From NCBI GenBank assembly GCA_023666615.1, contig JAMPBQ010000002.1:1-64000 (forward strand): DNA of 64,000 nt, given 5' to 3'. Every line of letters starts with the position of its first letter. The first letter of the stretch is position 1. Below the pieces are notes generated by a model. That model worked only from the letters and a program-made list of their open reading frames with translations. It was not told the origin of the DNA and did not search any database. Below are positions 16,090-25,343 of this stretch, in pieces. Both the position numbers and the translations under genes were made by a program. The stretch comes from Clostridium sp. Its GTDB lineage: Bacteria; Bacteroidota; Bacteroidia; Bacteroidales; Muribaculaceae.

Positions 16090-17364
16090 TTAGGGAATTT
16101 GCTTGAGGGAGGCATGCGGGTAATAGTGGGAGAGGATTTGGCGATAGCCGAAGCCGCGGGCCGCCATCATAGCGGCGCCTATTTGGCAGAGGCCTACTCC
16201 ATGGCCCCATCCAGCCCCATGGAGAATGAATTCCCCATCCGCCTTTTCCACGACGAACGCGGAACTGTAGAGATGAGATGGGGAAAGGATGCGTCGGATT
16301 TCGAGCTCCTTTCCAATTTCGGCCGTGAGGCGGTCTCCCACAATGCGCAGAAGGGTGATTCTGCCGGAGGCGCCGCGCCGGAGTGGAATCATTTCTTGAA
16401 TTTCGCCGAAGTCGAGCCCAGACTTAGCGCGGACAAGCTCAGAGAGCTCATCCTTGCCAATGCGAACTTTCCAGCGATAAAAATCGGCAGTCTCTTGGTC
16501 ATATCCATTCAGCACCTGCGAGAGGATTTTCCTATCGGAGGTATTGCAAAAGGCCTTTGGGCTGGAGAGAATCCACTGAACGGCATTCTCCTCAATGGCG
16601 AGGTCGGGGAGCTTTGGCTCGGGGATAAGGTCGGGCTTGCCCACAAGATAAGGCTTAGGGGCGTCTTCCCAGCAGCTTTCAAACACCTCCATGGCTCCGC
16701 CACAGCATTTAGAGAAGCGAGCGTCGCAAAGCTCATCGCCATACATCAGCACAAGGCCGCGCGTGGCATCCACCGCTTTTCGAACATCGTCGGTGGTCTG
16801 GCGGGTGATGCCCTGGTAACGCTGGCAATGGTCGTCAGCGCAAACGTCGAAATCAGCATGGTCATTGCCCCCATACCATCGGACGCGGACAATGCCAGGG
16901 CCACCATCCGAGAGCCGGTCATCATCATAGCCCCCCGGAGCTGCGTCGGCCACATGATTTCGGATCTGCGCCAAAGCCCAGCTGCGCGAGATAACGGCAT
17001 GCGCCTTGAGCAATTCCAGCTGCGAAGTGGCGCTCATCTCCGAAGAGATCACGCTGGCTATGTAATCCTCAATCGAAAGGATATTGATTACGATCAGATT
17101 TCCTTCAGCGTCGGGCTTAATCAAAATATCGCCCTTGAAGGTTTGGTCCTCCTTCCTCTCCCAGTGGAACTTCACGCCAATGGTTACATCCTTGACCGTG
17201 ACGCTGCAATCGGGGGAAGAGGCCGAAAAGAGCATTTCCTCCTTAACGTTTTTTCTGTCGAGGCTTACGATACCTTCAATCGGGTCTCCATCGTTGAAAT
17301 ATTGGCCGTGGAAGCAAAGCTCCACATGCTTTTCGGCCATCAAACCCACTTTGATATTATTCAT
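16090..17364 (-). CDS. SpoIID/LytB-domain protein
   Basis: The ATG at 17364 is chosen over an upstream one at 17409 because it gives the short overlap (8 bp) with the preceding gene. 424 residues. The SpoIID domain is split: INILSIEDYIASVISSEM with the candidate catalytic Glu in SEM, then LLKAHAVISRSWAL, a long middle insertion, and the C-terminal block GWGHGVGLCQIGA with ILSHYYPHASL. In sporulating Firmicutes SpoIID is a lytic transglycosylase acting on peptide-free glycan. No signal peptide is visible, so its location in this organism is unclear. Third gene of the GT2-DUF4922-SpoIID operon. Confidence 0.85.
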   Translation of the reverse strand: MNNIKVGLMAEKHVELCFHGQYFNDGDPIEGIVSLDRKNVKEEMLFSASSPDCSVTVKDVTIGVKFHWERKEDQTFKGDILIKPDAEGNLIVINILSIEDYIASVISSEMSATSQLELLKAHAVISRSWALAQIRNHVADAAPGGYDDDRLSDGGPGIVRVRWYGGNDHADFDVCADDHCQRYQGITRQTTDDVRKAVDATRGLVLMYGDELCDARFSKCCGGAMEVFESCWEDAPKPYLVGKPDLIPEPKLPDLAIEENAVQWILSSPKAFCNTSDRKILSQVLNGYDQETADFYRWKVRIGKDELSELVRAKSGLDFGEIQEMIPLRRGASGRITLLRIVGDRLTAEIGKELEIRRILSPSHLYSSAFVVEKADGEFILHGAGWGHGVGLCQIGAAMMAARGFGYRQILSHYYPHASLKQIP

Positions 17365-18208
17365 GCGACACCAATTTATCAATTTCCGCCTGTGTATAGC
17401 ACAGTTCATCGTAGACCTTTACGGCCACATCGCCGTCAAGAGCCATAAAGTCCTTCTCTACGGGCACAATCATCACGCCAGCAAGATCGACCGACGCTGG
17501 AGAAATGAGCATTTGCCCCTCCTCCGAGCCATAAAATGACGGGCGATGCTTTTTGCGCGGAATGACCGCAAGCTGGAATTGCCCATCAGCGAATCGGCAA
17601 AGCACATTCATCATCGGCTCCTCCTCGCCTTCGGGAATTGGCAATTTAGCGTAGACTTTCTCAAACTCACGCGCGGCCAGCTTGGGGTCAGAAGAATTTA
17701 TGCGAACCACTCCAAAAGGCGCGTCTGTGTCGAAAATGCACAGGAAATCAGAATTTCCAGCCTGAAAGTGCATGTGGTCCGGAGCCGACGCTCCGCATTT
17801 TGGCCCATTGTAGAATACGGTGTAGCCCGGCAATTCCGCCGCCAAAAGGCACATATCCTCAATGCGACCCGCAATCCTTTGGGGAGTGTGGTTGACGTCA
17901 GGAATGGTTAGGTGGCGCGGAAAGATGGGGAAAGGATTTATCAAAATTGTGTAATCGTGGCCCGAGGGAGCCATCCACTCTATCCCCTCCTGCTCGGCCG
18001 GACGGTTGGCCTCGCATAGGAAGCATGGACGTTTCTTCAGTGAAGCGGCGTCCACCTTGGCGCCGGTAGAAGCGATGCGCGCGGGATTGAACTGCGCCTT
18101 TCCCCAGGCCAGAGGCTTCACCTCCACACGCCTGAGGGCGTCAAAATTGGCGGCGGCCATAGGCCAAGCCGCCAACTGACGCGATATGAAAGATTGAATG
18201 TCGATCAT
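17357..18208 (-). CDS. DUF4922 protein, GalT/Ap4A-phosphorylase-like
   Basis: A 283-residue cytoplasmic protein. It has a CxxC pair (PCFLC, Cys62/Cys65) and an HxHxQ motif (DHMHFQ, His145-His147-Gln149). That combination resembles the galactose-1-phosphate uridylyltransferase / Ap4A phosphorylase / GDP-galactose phosphorylase superfamily, where the central His is nucleotidylated. NPFPIFPRHLTIPD also fits that fold. The reaction is therefore probably nucleotidyl transfer or phosphorolysis of a sugar nucleotide (inference). It overlaps the GT2 stop by 4 bp and the SpoIID start by 8 bp, indicating tight coupling. Confidence 0.75.
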   Translation of the reverse strand: MIDIQSFISRQLAAWPMAAANFDALRRVEVKPLAWGKAQFNPARIASTGAKVDAASLKKRPCFLCEANRPAEQEGIEWMAPSGHDYTILINPFPIFPRHLTIPDVNHTPQRIAGRIEDMCLLAAELPGYTVFYNGPKCGASAPDHMHFQAGNSDFLCIFDTDAPFGVVRINSSDPKLAAREFEKVYAKLPIPEGEEEPMMNVLCRFADGQFQLAVIPRKKHRPSFYGSEEGQMLISPASVDLAGVMIVPVEKDFMALDGDVAVKVYDELCYTQAEIDKLVSHE

Positions 18209-19620
18209 TTCCTGTTCATTGCTATGCGAGCCTCAAGCTCCCATGTGCGTATACGATCCTTATAAAGATTGTGCGCATTCATCTTGCCGAGGTCAAGGGC
18301 GGCGTCGCTGTTGTCCTCCCATCGACGGCAGAAGTACAGCACATCATATATGCGTCCTATCTGGTAGTTGCGCGAGATGGCAAGCCCAAGGGCATAGTCC
18401 TCGCCATAAGAAGTATTCGGCACATGTATCTTGCGCAGAAGAGGGGTGTAGAACGCACGCGGGGCGCCAAGCCCATTTATGCGCAGGGCGTTGTTGCGTC
18501 CGTTGTCCGGCGTCCATTCCTTGTGATCGATTACTCCCGGCGGAATTGGGTTCTTGTCGATGTCCGTGAGCATGTAGGTGCCCACAACCATTCCGCAGTT
18601 CTGCTCATAGAAAGCATCTACTATTTTCTGCAGTGTGTCGGGCCCGCTATAAACGTCGTCAGAATCCAGCTGAATCGCAAACTTACCGCATCGGCGGTCC
18701 TCAACGCCCATATTCCAACACCCGCCAATGCCAAGGTCGGTGCGCTCAGGCTTGATATGCACCACCTGCGGATTGCCGGCGTATTCTTCGATGGCCTGAG
18801 TGGTGCCATCGGTAGAATGGTTGTCAATCACAATGACATTATACTTGAAGTTCGTCTTTTGGTCCAGGGCGCTGTTTATAGCGTCGCGGATTGTGCGCAC
18901 GCGATTGCGCACGGGGATGATTACTGAAGCTTCAAATTCAAATTCGCCCTCATCAAACTCAATTGGCGTGAAATTCGGCGCAAGGTATCCCCCGATAGCC
19001 TTGAGATGGTCGGTGCAAGCCTGCTCCATCTCAATCTGGTTGGCGCGGTTCTTCGGATCAACATAGTCAAAAATCTTTTGGCCGGTCTTGCGCGTATCGT
19101 TCTCCACATCCTGGTAGAGATATTCATTGATATGCACGATCGGGGCCAGGCGGCTGGCACGCAGGCGCAGGTCGTAGAGGGCCGCGGCGTTATAGTCGCG
19201 CTCTATCCCGGCGGCCGCCTCGCGGAGCACTGACGCGCGGAAGAAGAGGACAGAACCAAAATTGAAGTCATCACGCAGCGAACCGAACTGATAGTCGATT
19301 ACAGGAGCGTTAGTCTGCTTTCCGTCAACCACAGCGTAATGGTCGGCGTAGAGCATGCCGGCGCCGGTATCCTCGGCGATGCGCACGAAGCGCTCAAGGG
19401 CGAAATACCCCGGGATTAGATTGTTGTATTTAGTGTAAATAAGCGCGTATTCGCAATCAACCGCCTTCTCCGCGATTTTCTTGATTGTCTTGGTGGAGGC
19501 AAGAGGATCGAAGCGAGTGTCCACAAGCTCGACACCGCTCACGAGAGGGCATGCCGTAAGGTTAGTCACCGACACCAGGGTGTCTGTCTGATCAATGAAG
19601 GGAAGAAAGATTTTGATCAT
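18205..19620 (-). CDS. GT2 glycosyltransferase
   Basis: A 471-residue protein with an N-terminal domain of about 225 residues that itself resembles a degenerate GT-A half, followed by a canonical GT2 domain: EASVIIPVRNRVRTI, VIDNHSTDGTT and the metal site QLDSDDVYSG. No membrane helices are evident, so it acts in the cytoplasm. It heads the operon with DUF4922 and SpoIID genes. A heptamer repeat array occupies its leader (19633-19667). Substrate unknown. Confidence 0.88.
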   Translation of the reverse strand: MIKIFLPFIDQTDTLVSVTNLTACPLVSGVELVDTRFDPLASTKTIKKIAEKAVDCEYALIYTKYNNLIPGYFALERFVRIAEDTGAGMLYADHYAVVDGKQTNAPVIDYQFGSLRDDFNFGSVLFFRASVLREAAAGIERDYNAAALYDLRLRASRLAPIVHINEYLYQDVENDTRKTGQKIFDYVDPKNRANQIEMEQACTDHLKAIGGYLAPNFTPIEFDEGEFEFEASVIIPVRNRVRTIRDAINSALDQKTNFKYNVIVIDNHSTDGTTQAIEEYAGNPQVVHIKPERTDLGIGGCWNMGVEDRRCGKFAIQLDSDDVYSGPDTLQKIVDAFYEQNCGMVVGTYMLTDIDKNPIPPGVIDHKEWTPDNGRNNALRINGLGAPRAFYTPLLRKIHVPNTSYGEDYALGLAISRNYQIGRIYDVLYFCRRWEDNSDAALDLGKMNAHNLYKDRIRTWELEARIAMNRK

Positions 19621-19632
19621 GAGAGGATTGAG

Positions 19633-19667
19633 TTTAGTCTTTAGTTTTTAGTGTTTAGTTTTTAGTT
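19633..19667 (-). repeat. Heptamer tandem repeat (5 units) in the GT2 leader
   Basis: Five 7-bp units of TTTAGTN type on the plus strand, that is ACTAAA-type in the sense of the minus-strand gene, ending 12 bp before its ATG. The array before yebC (32706-32740) uses the same heptad, copy number and orientation relative to its gene. Confidence 0.75.
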
Positions 19668-19704
19668 GGGCAAGTAGCTATTTTAACTGGAATAGCCATT
19701 AAAA

Positions 19705-22659
19705 TCATTTTTGGCTGAAGAAATTTAGGATCTGGCCCATAAGCTTTGTGCGGTGGGATGCGTCCTTGATGGTTTCGAACGGGAAGCCCAGCACCACGGT
19801 GCGGTAGGCACCCGGATCGTATGCTATGCCCGCCACAAGATTATTCTCGCTGTAGCGCATTATCGTGGCGCCCTTCTTGCTGTCCTTGGCATAGAATGAA
19901 TCGGGCGATTCCACCGCGTAGAAATCAGGATTCAACTCATTGTAGAAGCTGAACTCACCACCGTTGAATGCGCGGAAACGGCTGTCAACCTCGTATGCTT
20001 CGCCGGTGATTGACGCCTGTCCGACGCGCCATGCGTATCCCAGCACCTCTTCGGCGAATTTCTTATCGGCCTCTGCCACTTCCTTGCTTGAGTATGGATT
20101 ATCCCAAAGGTCGGTGGCGATGAATGACCCGCTCAGGAACACATTCCCTCCGGCCGCTGTGTACTGCTTGATTCTTTCCTGAAGGTCTGACGGGAAAGTC
20201 TTGAAGCGGTTGCCATAAAGCCCCGTGCCAGTCTTAATCTCCTTCTGCTTGCCCATGATAAGGTCAAGCACACGGGGAGCGTTGGTCACTTCCCCGTTGG
20301 CAAAGGCCTCAACGCTGGCCGATATAAACCCGTATCCGCAATCCGCTATGGCCTGGCCATGGATTGCAACGTAGTCAAACGTATTGCCGGCTATGGGCTG
20401 AGTCTCATAATTGCTGCGCGATGCGCCGAAGCCGGCAGCGTCATCGTCCATCCAAGGAATATCGCGGCGGAATTCAAACTGGCTGCCAATGAATGAAATA
20501 TCATAAACGTAGGGGACGCCATGGTCGCGGACGTCGTAGAATCCGGCTATTTCTCCAGAATCAAACGTGTCGGGGCCGCTTACGCGGGTAAATCCATTGA
20601 CCACAAGCGCCTGGTTTGCGCCGGGTCTGTAGCAAAGGGCAAGCACCTCGGAGGGAAAACTTACGCCGCCGTCGTTGCCGGCGACGATGCGATAGCTGCA
20701 TACCCGGCCCTCTTCGGCCACAAGCTCATATTTGGGCTCATTCACGGTGGCTATGGGCGTGAAGCCTACGTCGCCCGACTTTCGCTCCTCCACTATATAA
20801 TATGTAGGCTTAGCCGTGGGCTCAAGCTTGTCATCCGTAGCCTTCCACGTAAGGGTGTACTTGCCGCCGCCACCGCCATTGATCGCGAACGAGCGCGCGG
20901 GCAGGGGCTGCACCACATACTCCTTGCCATCGCGCGCGGCGAGGAATTTAAGCATGCCCTTATATATAGCCCTCGACACAACGAAGCGGAACGCAGGATC
21001 AAGGCCATATTTCATGTCGGCGAAATTCTGATGCGAAAGAAGCTCAAGAAGCATTGTGGGCACCTCGGGCACGCGCGCCTCATAATAAGTCTTGTCCCAC
21101 ATGCCTCGGCGCGTCCAGTTTGGCTCAAACTCAGCGCGCACATCATCCACGATTTGCGACATCACCTTGTTTGTAAGGTCGCGGGAGGCCATGCGCGATG
21201 TGCCGTTGGCGTATTTCCCATCATTGCACTGAGTGAAATAGATGCCCAATGTGCCGATGATAGAATCGTTTAGGGTGGTGCCGGCATCGGAGTGGAAAGC
21301 GAATGAAAGGTCAACGGGAATATTCAGGCCTTCGCGATCGGGAAGCATTGACGAGCCTCCGGCCAGCCAATTGACCCATAGGCCGCGGCTCTTGTAATCA
21401 TCGCCGTAATCATTAACGTAATCTGAAGGGGTGAACACGCTGTCGGGGGCGCCGGCCCACTGCAGCCAATAGCGCGCGCCCTCGGTGAATCGCGGATAGC
21501 CGCTGGCCACATATTGGTAGTCAATGTCGTCGAGCGGCTCCTTCACGATGCGCGCCACATTGCCAATGCCGCCGCCCACTTTTACGGCGTCGGCCGTCAC
21601 CACTGCGCCCTTCTTGGCCGAGGCATTGCTCAGGTTTACTATATCCTGATTATCCCCAGCCTTGAACGGGAAGTGGCCAAGATATATCCATGTGCCGCCG
21701 CCCATCTTTTGGTTCACCTTGAAATTGCGGTCGCCATTCGCGGCATGCACTGTATACAAAGCATCCTCGCTGCTGTTTGGAAGCGTAACGTATGAAACGT
21801 ACACGGCATAATCGCCATCCTCCGGGATTGAGGCCGTGTACTGGGCATGCGAGGTCTTTTCGTCATAGCCTACGGTTTGTGCCATGCGCGCAGTGCCGTC
21901 GCTGAATGGGTGCGACCCATTCTTCAGAAGGCTGCCGTCATAGGCAAATCCGGCCTTCGGAGCCTTTTCCCACCCCTTGCTTCCTTCTTTTTCCTTGTAG
22001 CCGGAATCTTTTGCATCATTGTCAATTACTATTTCCTGCAAGCGTATGTCGCGCTCGCGGGGGCTCATCACGTAAGCCCCGGCGTTTTCAAGCATCGGCA
22101 TAAGGAAAGGCATCACATAGCTCTGCGTGTAAAGGTCCTCCACCGTCTGCATCACCCTGGCCCTTTGCCATTCCCATCTGTTGAGCTTCGGCTCGAAATA
22201 CCAGCCATGGCTTTGCCAAATGGCGATGTTGTCGCCTTCAAGGCCCGCCGGAGCCTTCGGGGCTGAAAGGTCGGTAATGAACGACGTCTTTTCCTTATGG
22301 CCCACGGCCTTATAATTGGCGTCAGAGGCCAACTCTTCAAGACTGTGCTTGTCTACGTTTATCTTTACTTTGTATCCGGCGTATTTCTGCGGCAATGCCT
22401 TGATGATATCGGCCTTCAGCTGCGATATATCATCCTTTGACAAAGAAAGGTAGGACATTGATTCCGAACAATTTATGGTTATAGTCTTCGTCTTTGGGGA
22501 CACAGCCACCTTTTTCACTTTTGGCAAGGCGAAACCTGAATTCTGGGGTACGATTGCCGTAATCGCTTTTTGCACAGCCTGTTCGTGCTCCGCCCAAACA
22601 TTTGCCGGCGCTGCAAGCAGAAATGCCGCAAGCGAAAGGCCTAAGATTGATTTATTCAT
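19705..22659 (-). CDS. Secreted N-acetylmuramoyl-L-alanine amidase-like protein with golvesin-type insert
   Basis: The start at 22659 gives the signal peptide MNKSILGLSLAAFLLAAPAN. About 984 residues. The Amidase_3-like catalytic parts are split: IAIWQSHGWYFEP with a Zn-ligand-like His and TVEDLYTQ come first; FAFHSDAGTTL and MLLELLSHQNFADM with His and Glu follow some 300 residues later. Between them lies a golvesin/xanthan-lyase-type beta domain (about 210-365). A fibronectin III-like segment and a further beta-rich region follow. Predicted to cut peptide stems from peptidoglycan in the periplasm. It lies just upstream of the SpoIID operon on the same strand. Confidence 0.8.
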   Translation of the reverse strand: MNKSILGLSLAAFLLAAPANVWAEHEQAVQKAITAIVPQNSGFALPKVKKVAVSPKTKTITINCSESMSYLSLSKDDISQLKADIIKALPQKYAGYKVKINVDKHSLEELASDANYKAVGHKEKTSFITDLSAPKAPAGLEGDNIAIWQSHGWYFEPKLNRWEWQRARVMQTVEDLYTQSYVMPFLMPMLENAGAYVMSPRERDIRLQEIVIDNDAKDSGYKEKEGSKGWEKAPKAGFAYDGSLLKNGSHPFSDGTARMAQTVGYDEKTSHAQYTASIPEDGDYAVYVSYVTLPNSSEDALYTVHAANGDRNFKVNQKMGGGTWIYLGHFPFKAGDNQDIVNLSNASAKKGAVVTADAVKVGGGIGNVARIVKEPLDDIDYQYVASGYPRFTEGARYWLQWAGAPDSVFTPSDYVNDYGDDYKSRGLWVNWLAGGSSMLPDREGLNIPVDLSFAFHSDAGTTLNDSIIGTLGIYFTQCNDGKYANGTSRMASRDLTNKVMSQIVDDVRAEFEPNWTRRGMWDKTYYEARVPEVPTMLLELLSHQNFADMKYGLDPAFRFVVSRAIYKGMLKFLAARDGKEYVVQPLPARSFAINGGGGGKYTLTWKATDDKLEPTAKPTYYIVEERKSGDVGFTPIATVNEPKYELVAEEGRVCSYRIVAGNDGGVSFPSEVLALCYRPGANQALVVNGFTRVSGPDTFDSGEIAGFYDVRDHGVPYVYDISFIGSQFEFRRDIPWMDDDAAGFGASRSNYETQPIAGNTFDYVAIHGQAIADCGYGFISASVEAFANGEVTNAPRVLDLIMGKQKEIKTGTGLYGNRFKTFPSDLQERIKQYTAAGGNVFLSGSFIATDLWDNPYSSKEVAEADKKFAEEVLGYAWRVGQASITGEAYEVDSRFRAFNGGEFSFYNELNPDFYAVESPDSFYAKDSKKGATIMRYSENNLVAGIAYDPGAYRTVVLGFPFETIKDASHRTKLMGQILNFFSQK

Positions 22660-22716
22660 GCTATTTTGATTTTCCACAAAATTACAACAAAAAAGCCAAG
22701 CAAGTCAACCATTGCG

Positions 22717-22724
22717 CAAATTTA
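22717..22724 (-). promoter_or_regulatory. -7 promoter element upstream of the amidase gene
   Basis: TAAATTTG followed by GC on the minus strand, 57 bp before the amidase ATG at 22659. No clear -33 TTTG is seen. Confidence 0.45.
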
Positions 22725-22847
22725 AATCGCAAAATATCGCTAAAATGTTATTGCGAATATTAAATTCAATAAAAGCATTTCCCGCAAAAAACAGCCTAAC
22801 AAACGAAAATAATCCAAGAACGCCATCATTTCCGCGAAAAAAATTAT

Positions 22848-22855
22848 TATTTTTG
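22848..22855 (+). promoter_or_regulatory. -7 promoter element (TATTTTTG)
   Basis: TATTTTTG followed by GC lies 27 bp before the ATG at 22883. It fixes the start of the following gene, because the earlier in-frame ATG at 22712 would lie upstream of the promoter. Confidence 0.55.
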
Positions 22856-22882
22856 CATTGTATTCAAAAAGCCAGACAAAGA

Positions 22883-24448
22883 ATGACAAAATTGAAATAT
22901 CCAATCGGAATGCAGTCCTTTCCCGAAATCAGGGAAAAAGGGTTTGCCTACGTCGACAAAACACAGTACATTGCTCTACTGCAGGAAAAGGGAAAGTATT
23001 TTTTCCTAGGCAGACCACGCAGATTTGGAAAATCACTTTTTTTATCGACTCTCCAAGCCTACTACGAGGGCAAAAGGGAGCTTTTTGACGGACTGGCAAT
23101 AACGAGAATGCAACAAGAATGGACGACCAAGCCTGTTCTCCATATAGACTTCACGGGACAGAACTATACCGATCCAAATGGGCTCAACTCAACACTGAAC
23201 CAAATATTTGGGCAGATGGAAGCCAATTACGACTGCGCCCTTCCAAATGAGACTTTAGGCACCAGATTCCAAAACATCATACTCAAGGCTTACGAGCGAA
23301 CGGGGCAAAGGGCGGCAATTCTAATAGACGAATATGACAAGCCATTGCTGGACACAGTGGAGCAGCCAGAGCTGCAGGAGCAATACCGCAATATACTCCG
23401 AGGCGTGTACGGGAACCTGAAGAGAATGGACGCATACATTGAAACCGCATTCCTGACAGGCATAAGCCGCTTCGGCAAGCTAAATATCTTCAGCGACTTG
23501 AATAATCTGAATGATATTTCCATGCTCAAAGAATTTGAAGGCATCTGCGGAATCACATCAGAAGAATTGAAAAAATATTTCCATCAAGGCATTAAGAATT
23601 TTGCACATGAAAATTCTATCAGCATTGAGGAAACTTTGAAGTTATTGCAAAACAATTACGATGGATATCATTTCTCAACAAAATTCAAAGAAGATATCTA
23701 TAATCCGTTCAGCCTAATAAACGCTCTACAGTCTCAACAAATAAGTGAATATTGGTTTAGCACGGGGACGCCGCTGTTTCTTATAAAGCGAATAAAATCA
23801 CAATCAATTGATTTGCAGGAACTGAATGAGTATGAAGTTACTCAGCCGGAGATAGAAAACGTGCCTTTTGACCTGAAGGGAGACGCCGTGCCAATACTAT
23901 ATCAAACCGGCTACCTTACCATAAAGAAATACAGCCCCGCAAATGGCATAATCACCCTTGGCTATCCCAACAAAGAGGTGGAGAGAGGATTTCTCGGTCA
24001 GCTTTTAAAGGCATACTCCGAATCAAGCCCGGCCAACAGAACCGCCTTTGGCATCTTGAAGTTCAACAAGGATGTGGAGAATGGCGACATTGATGGATTC
24101 ATGCAAAGGCTGCAAAGCCTTATCTCAAGCATAGGCTACGATAGTTTTGACCGCATTGGGATCGAACAACAATACCAGAATGTCCTCTACCTGATTTTCA
24201 AACTTTTGGGATACTATTGCCACACTGAATATAAGACATCATCAGGCAGAATCGATATGCTGATCGAGACTTCCCGATACATATATGCATTTGAATTCAA
24301 GCTGAACAAAAGCGCCCGAGAGGCCCTGGACCAAATCAATGAAAAGGGCTATATGCTTCCTTTCAAATTTGACGGTCGCCAGATCGTAAAGATTGGAGCG
24401 AACTTCAATAGCGAAACTAAGAGTCTTGACAACTGGATCATAGAATAG
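22883..24448 (+). CDS. AAA-ATPase-like / PD-(D/E)XK nuclease family protein (DUF1703 type)
   Basis: 521 residues from the ATG at 22883. The N-terminus YPIGMQSFPEIREKGFAYVDKT and the P-loop-like FLGRPRRFGKSLFLSTL are hallmarks of the AAA-ATPase-like family widespread in gut Bacteroidales. A Walker-B-like ILIDEYDKPLL follows. The C-terminal part carries the PD-(D/E)XK nuclease-like core: SGRIDMLIETSRYIYAFEFKLNKSA. These genes often occur in many copies per genome; their function is not established, with mobile or defence roles suggested. Confidence 0.88.
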   Translation: MTKLKYPIGMQSFPEIREKGFAYVDKTQYIALLQEKGKYFFLGRPRRFGKSLFLSTLQAYYEGKRELFDGLAITRMQQEWTTKPVLHIDFTGQNYTDPNGLNSTLNQIFGQMEANYDCALPNETLGTRFQNIILKAYERTGQRAAILIDEYDKPLLDTVEQPELQEQYRNILRGVYGNLKRMDAYIETAFLTGISRFGKLNIFSDLNNLNDISMLKEFEGICGITSEELKKYFHQGIKNFAHENSISIEETLKLLQNNYDGYHFSTKFKEDIYNPFSLINALQSQQISEYWFSTGTPLFLIKRIKSQSIDLQELNEYEVTQPEIENVPFDLKGDAVPILYQTGYLTIKKYSPANGIITLGYPNKEVERGFLGQLLKAYSESSPANRTAFGILKFNKDVENGDIDGFMQRLQSLISSIGYDSFDRIGIEQQYQNVLYLIFKLLGYYCHTEYKTSSGRIDMLIETSRYIYAFEFKLNKSAREALDQINEKGYMLPFKFDGRQIVKIGANFNSETKSLDNWIIE

Positions 24449-24460
24449 CCGCAATATGCG

Positions 24461-24503
24461 AAAAAAAAGCGGGCCTGAAGGGGATGCCCTCAGGCCCGCA
24501 TTT
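24461..24503. terminator. Bidirectional intrinsic terminator
   Basis: GCGGGCCTGA (24469-24478) pairs with TCAGGCCCGC (24490-24499), with eight As before and TTTT after. It serves the convergent genes on both sides. Confidence 0.85.
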
Positions 24504-24516
24504 TGTTTATGCAAGG

Positions 24517-25083
24517 TTAATTGCCGCTTTTTTCCGGACGGCCTTTCTCAGCGTTGCCTTTGCCGGGGCGGACTTTATCTTTGCCGCCTTTTTCGGGACG
24601 GACCTTGTCCATGCCTGGCCTGCGGCCGCGGTCCTGGCGCATGCCCTTGTCAGGCCGCTGGGCTGCGGCGTTCTCGGGCATAAACACAATGTTCTCAAGG
24701 AAGACGGTGTATTGCTCGGGGGTGAGGATTTCCTTCACCTTTGCCACATAGTCGCGGCTAATTCCACGGTTCATGCCGGGGCGGCGCGGGCCGCGGTCTC
24801 CATCCTTGCGGTCGGGCTTCTCTTCCCTTGCCTTGTCAACCCTTGATTTCACGGCGGCGTTTAGCGAGTCCATTCTCGCCTGCTGGGGAATGTCGAGAAG
24901 GATGCCCTCGAAGGCGAAGTCGGTGAATCTGTGCGGGCGAGCCATCTTGTCAGCCCTGTCCTTTGACTGTGCGCAGCAGGTGTCAGTGTTTTCGCATGCG
25001 CGGCTGTCCTTTGATTGCGCGGCGGCGGTCACGCCCAAAGCCGCGATGGCTGCGATAGCCAGTGAAAATATCTTCTTTTTCAT
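24517..25083 (-). CDS. Periplasmic Spy-like protein with basic repeat tail
   Basis: 188 residues with signal peptide MKKKIFSLAIAAIAALGVTA. The middle part is helical and holds one LTPEQY element, reminiscent of the LTxxQ motif of Spy/CpxP periplasmic chaperones. The last 50 residues are Arg/Lys/Gly-rich imperfect repeats (RPDKG, RPEKG, RPGKG), which could bind polyanions. A CC pair occurs near the mature N-terminus. Role in envelope stress is inference. Confidence 0.6.
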   Translation of the reverse strand: MKKKIFSLAIAAIAALGVTAAAQSKDSRACENTDTCCAQSKDRADKMARPHRFTDFAFEGILLDIPQQARMDSLNAAVKSRVDKAREEKPDRKDGDRGPRRPGMNRGISRDYVAKVKEILTPEQYTVFLENIVFMPENAAAQRPDKGMRQDRGRRPGMDKVRPEKGGKDKVRPGKGNAEKGRPEKSGN

Positions 25084-25252
25084 AGATTTTGATGCTTGTT
25101 TTATGATTTGTTTTACTTTCGTATGCTTGTTTTGAGCTCAATTACGTAAGTTAAGACATTCGGCAAAGGCAAAAGTTTAAAACTATATCAAACATTTTCA
25201 ATATTTTAACATTAAGCATCAAAAAATTGGCGCGCAAATGCCGGCGGAATTG

Positions 25253-25283
25253 TTGATTGCTAAAAAATATTTGCGTATCTTTG
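25253..25283 (+). promoter_or_regulatory. Promoter of the TonB receptor operon
   Basis: TTG at 25253-25255, a 20-bp spacer, then TATCTTTG at 25276-25283 followed by CG. This matches the Bacteroidota consensus and lies 60 bp before the receptor ATG. Confidence 0.7.
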
Positions 25284-25343
25284 CGCCCATAATAAGCGGA
25301 GATAACCAAATAACATTCCAATATAAAACCAATCTGCTTTTTT

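Noticed and set aside
16045..17448. Long plus-strand open frame antisense to the SpoIID gene, with a -7-like TAATTTTG at 16006
   Set aside because: The minus strand encodes clear SpoIID motifs; the plus-strand frame has no domain and is a composition-driven shadow.
20521..21273. Plus-strand open frame of 250 codons inside the amidase gene
   Set aside because: Antisense shadow of a well-supported gene.
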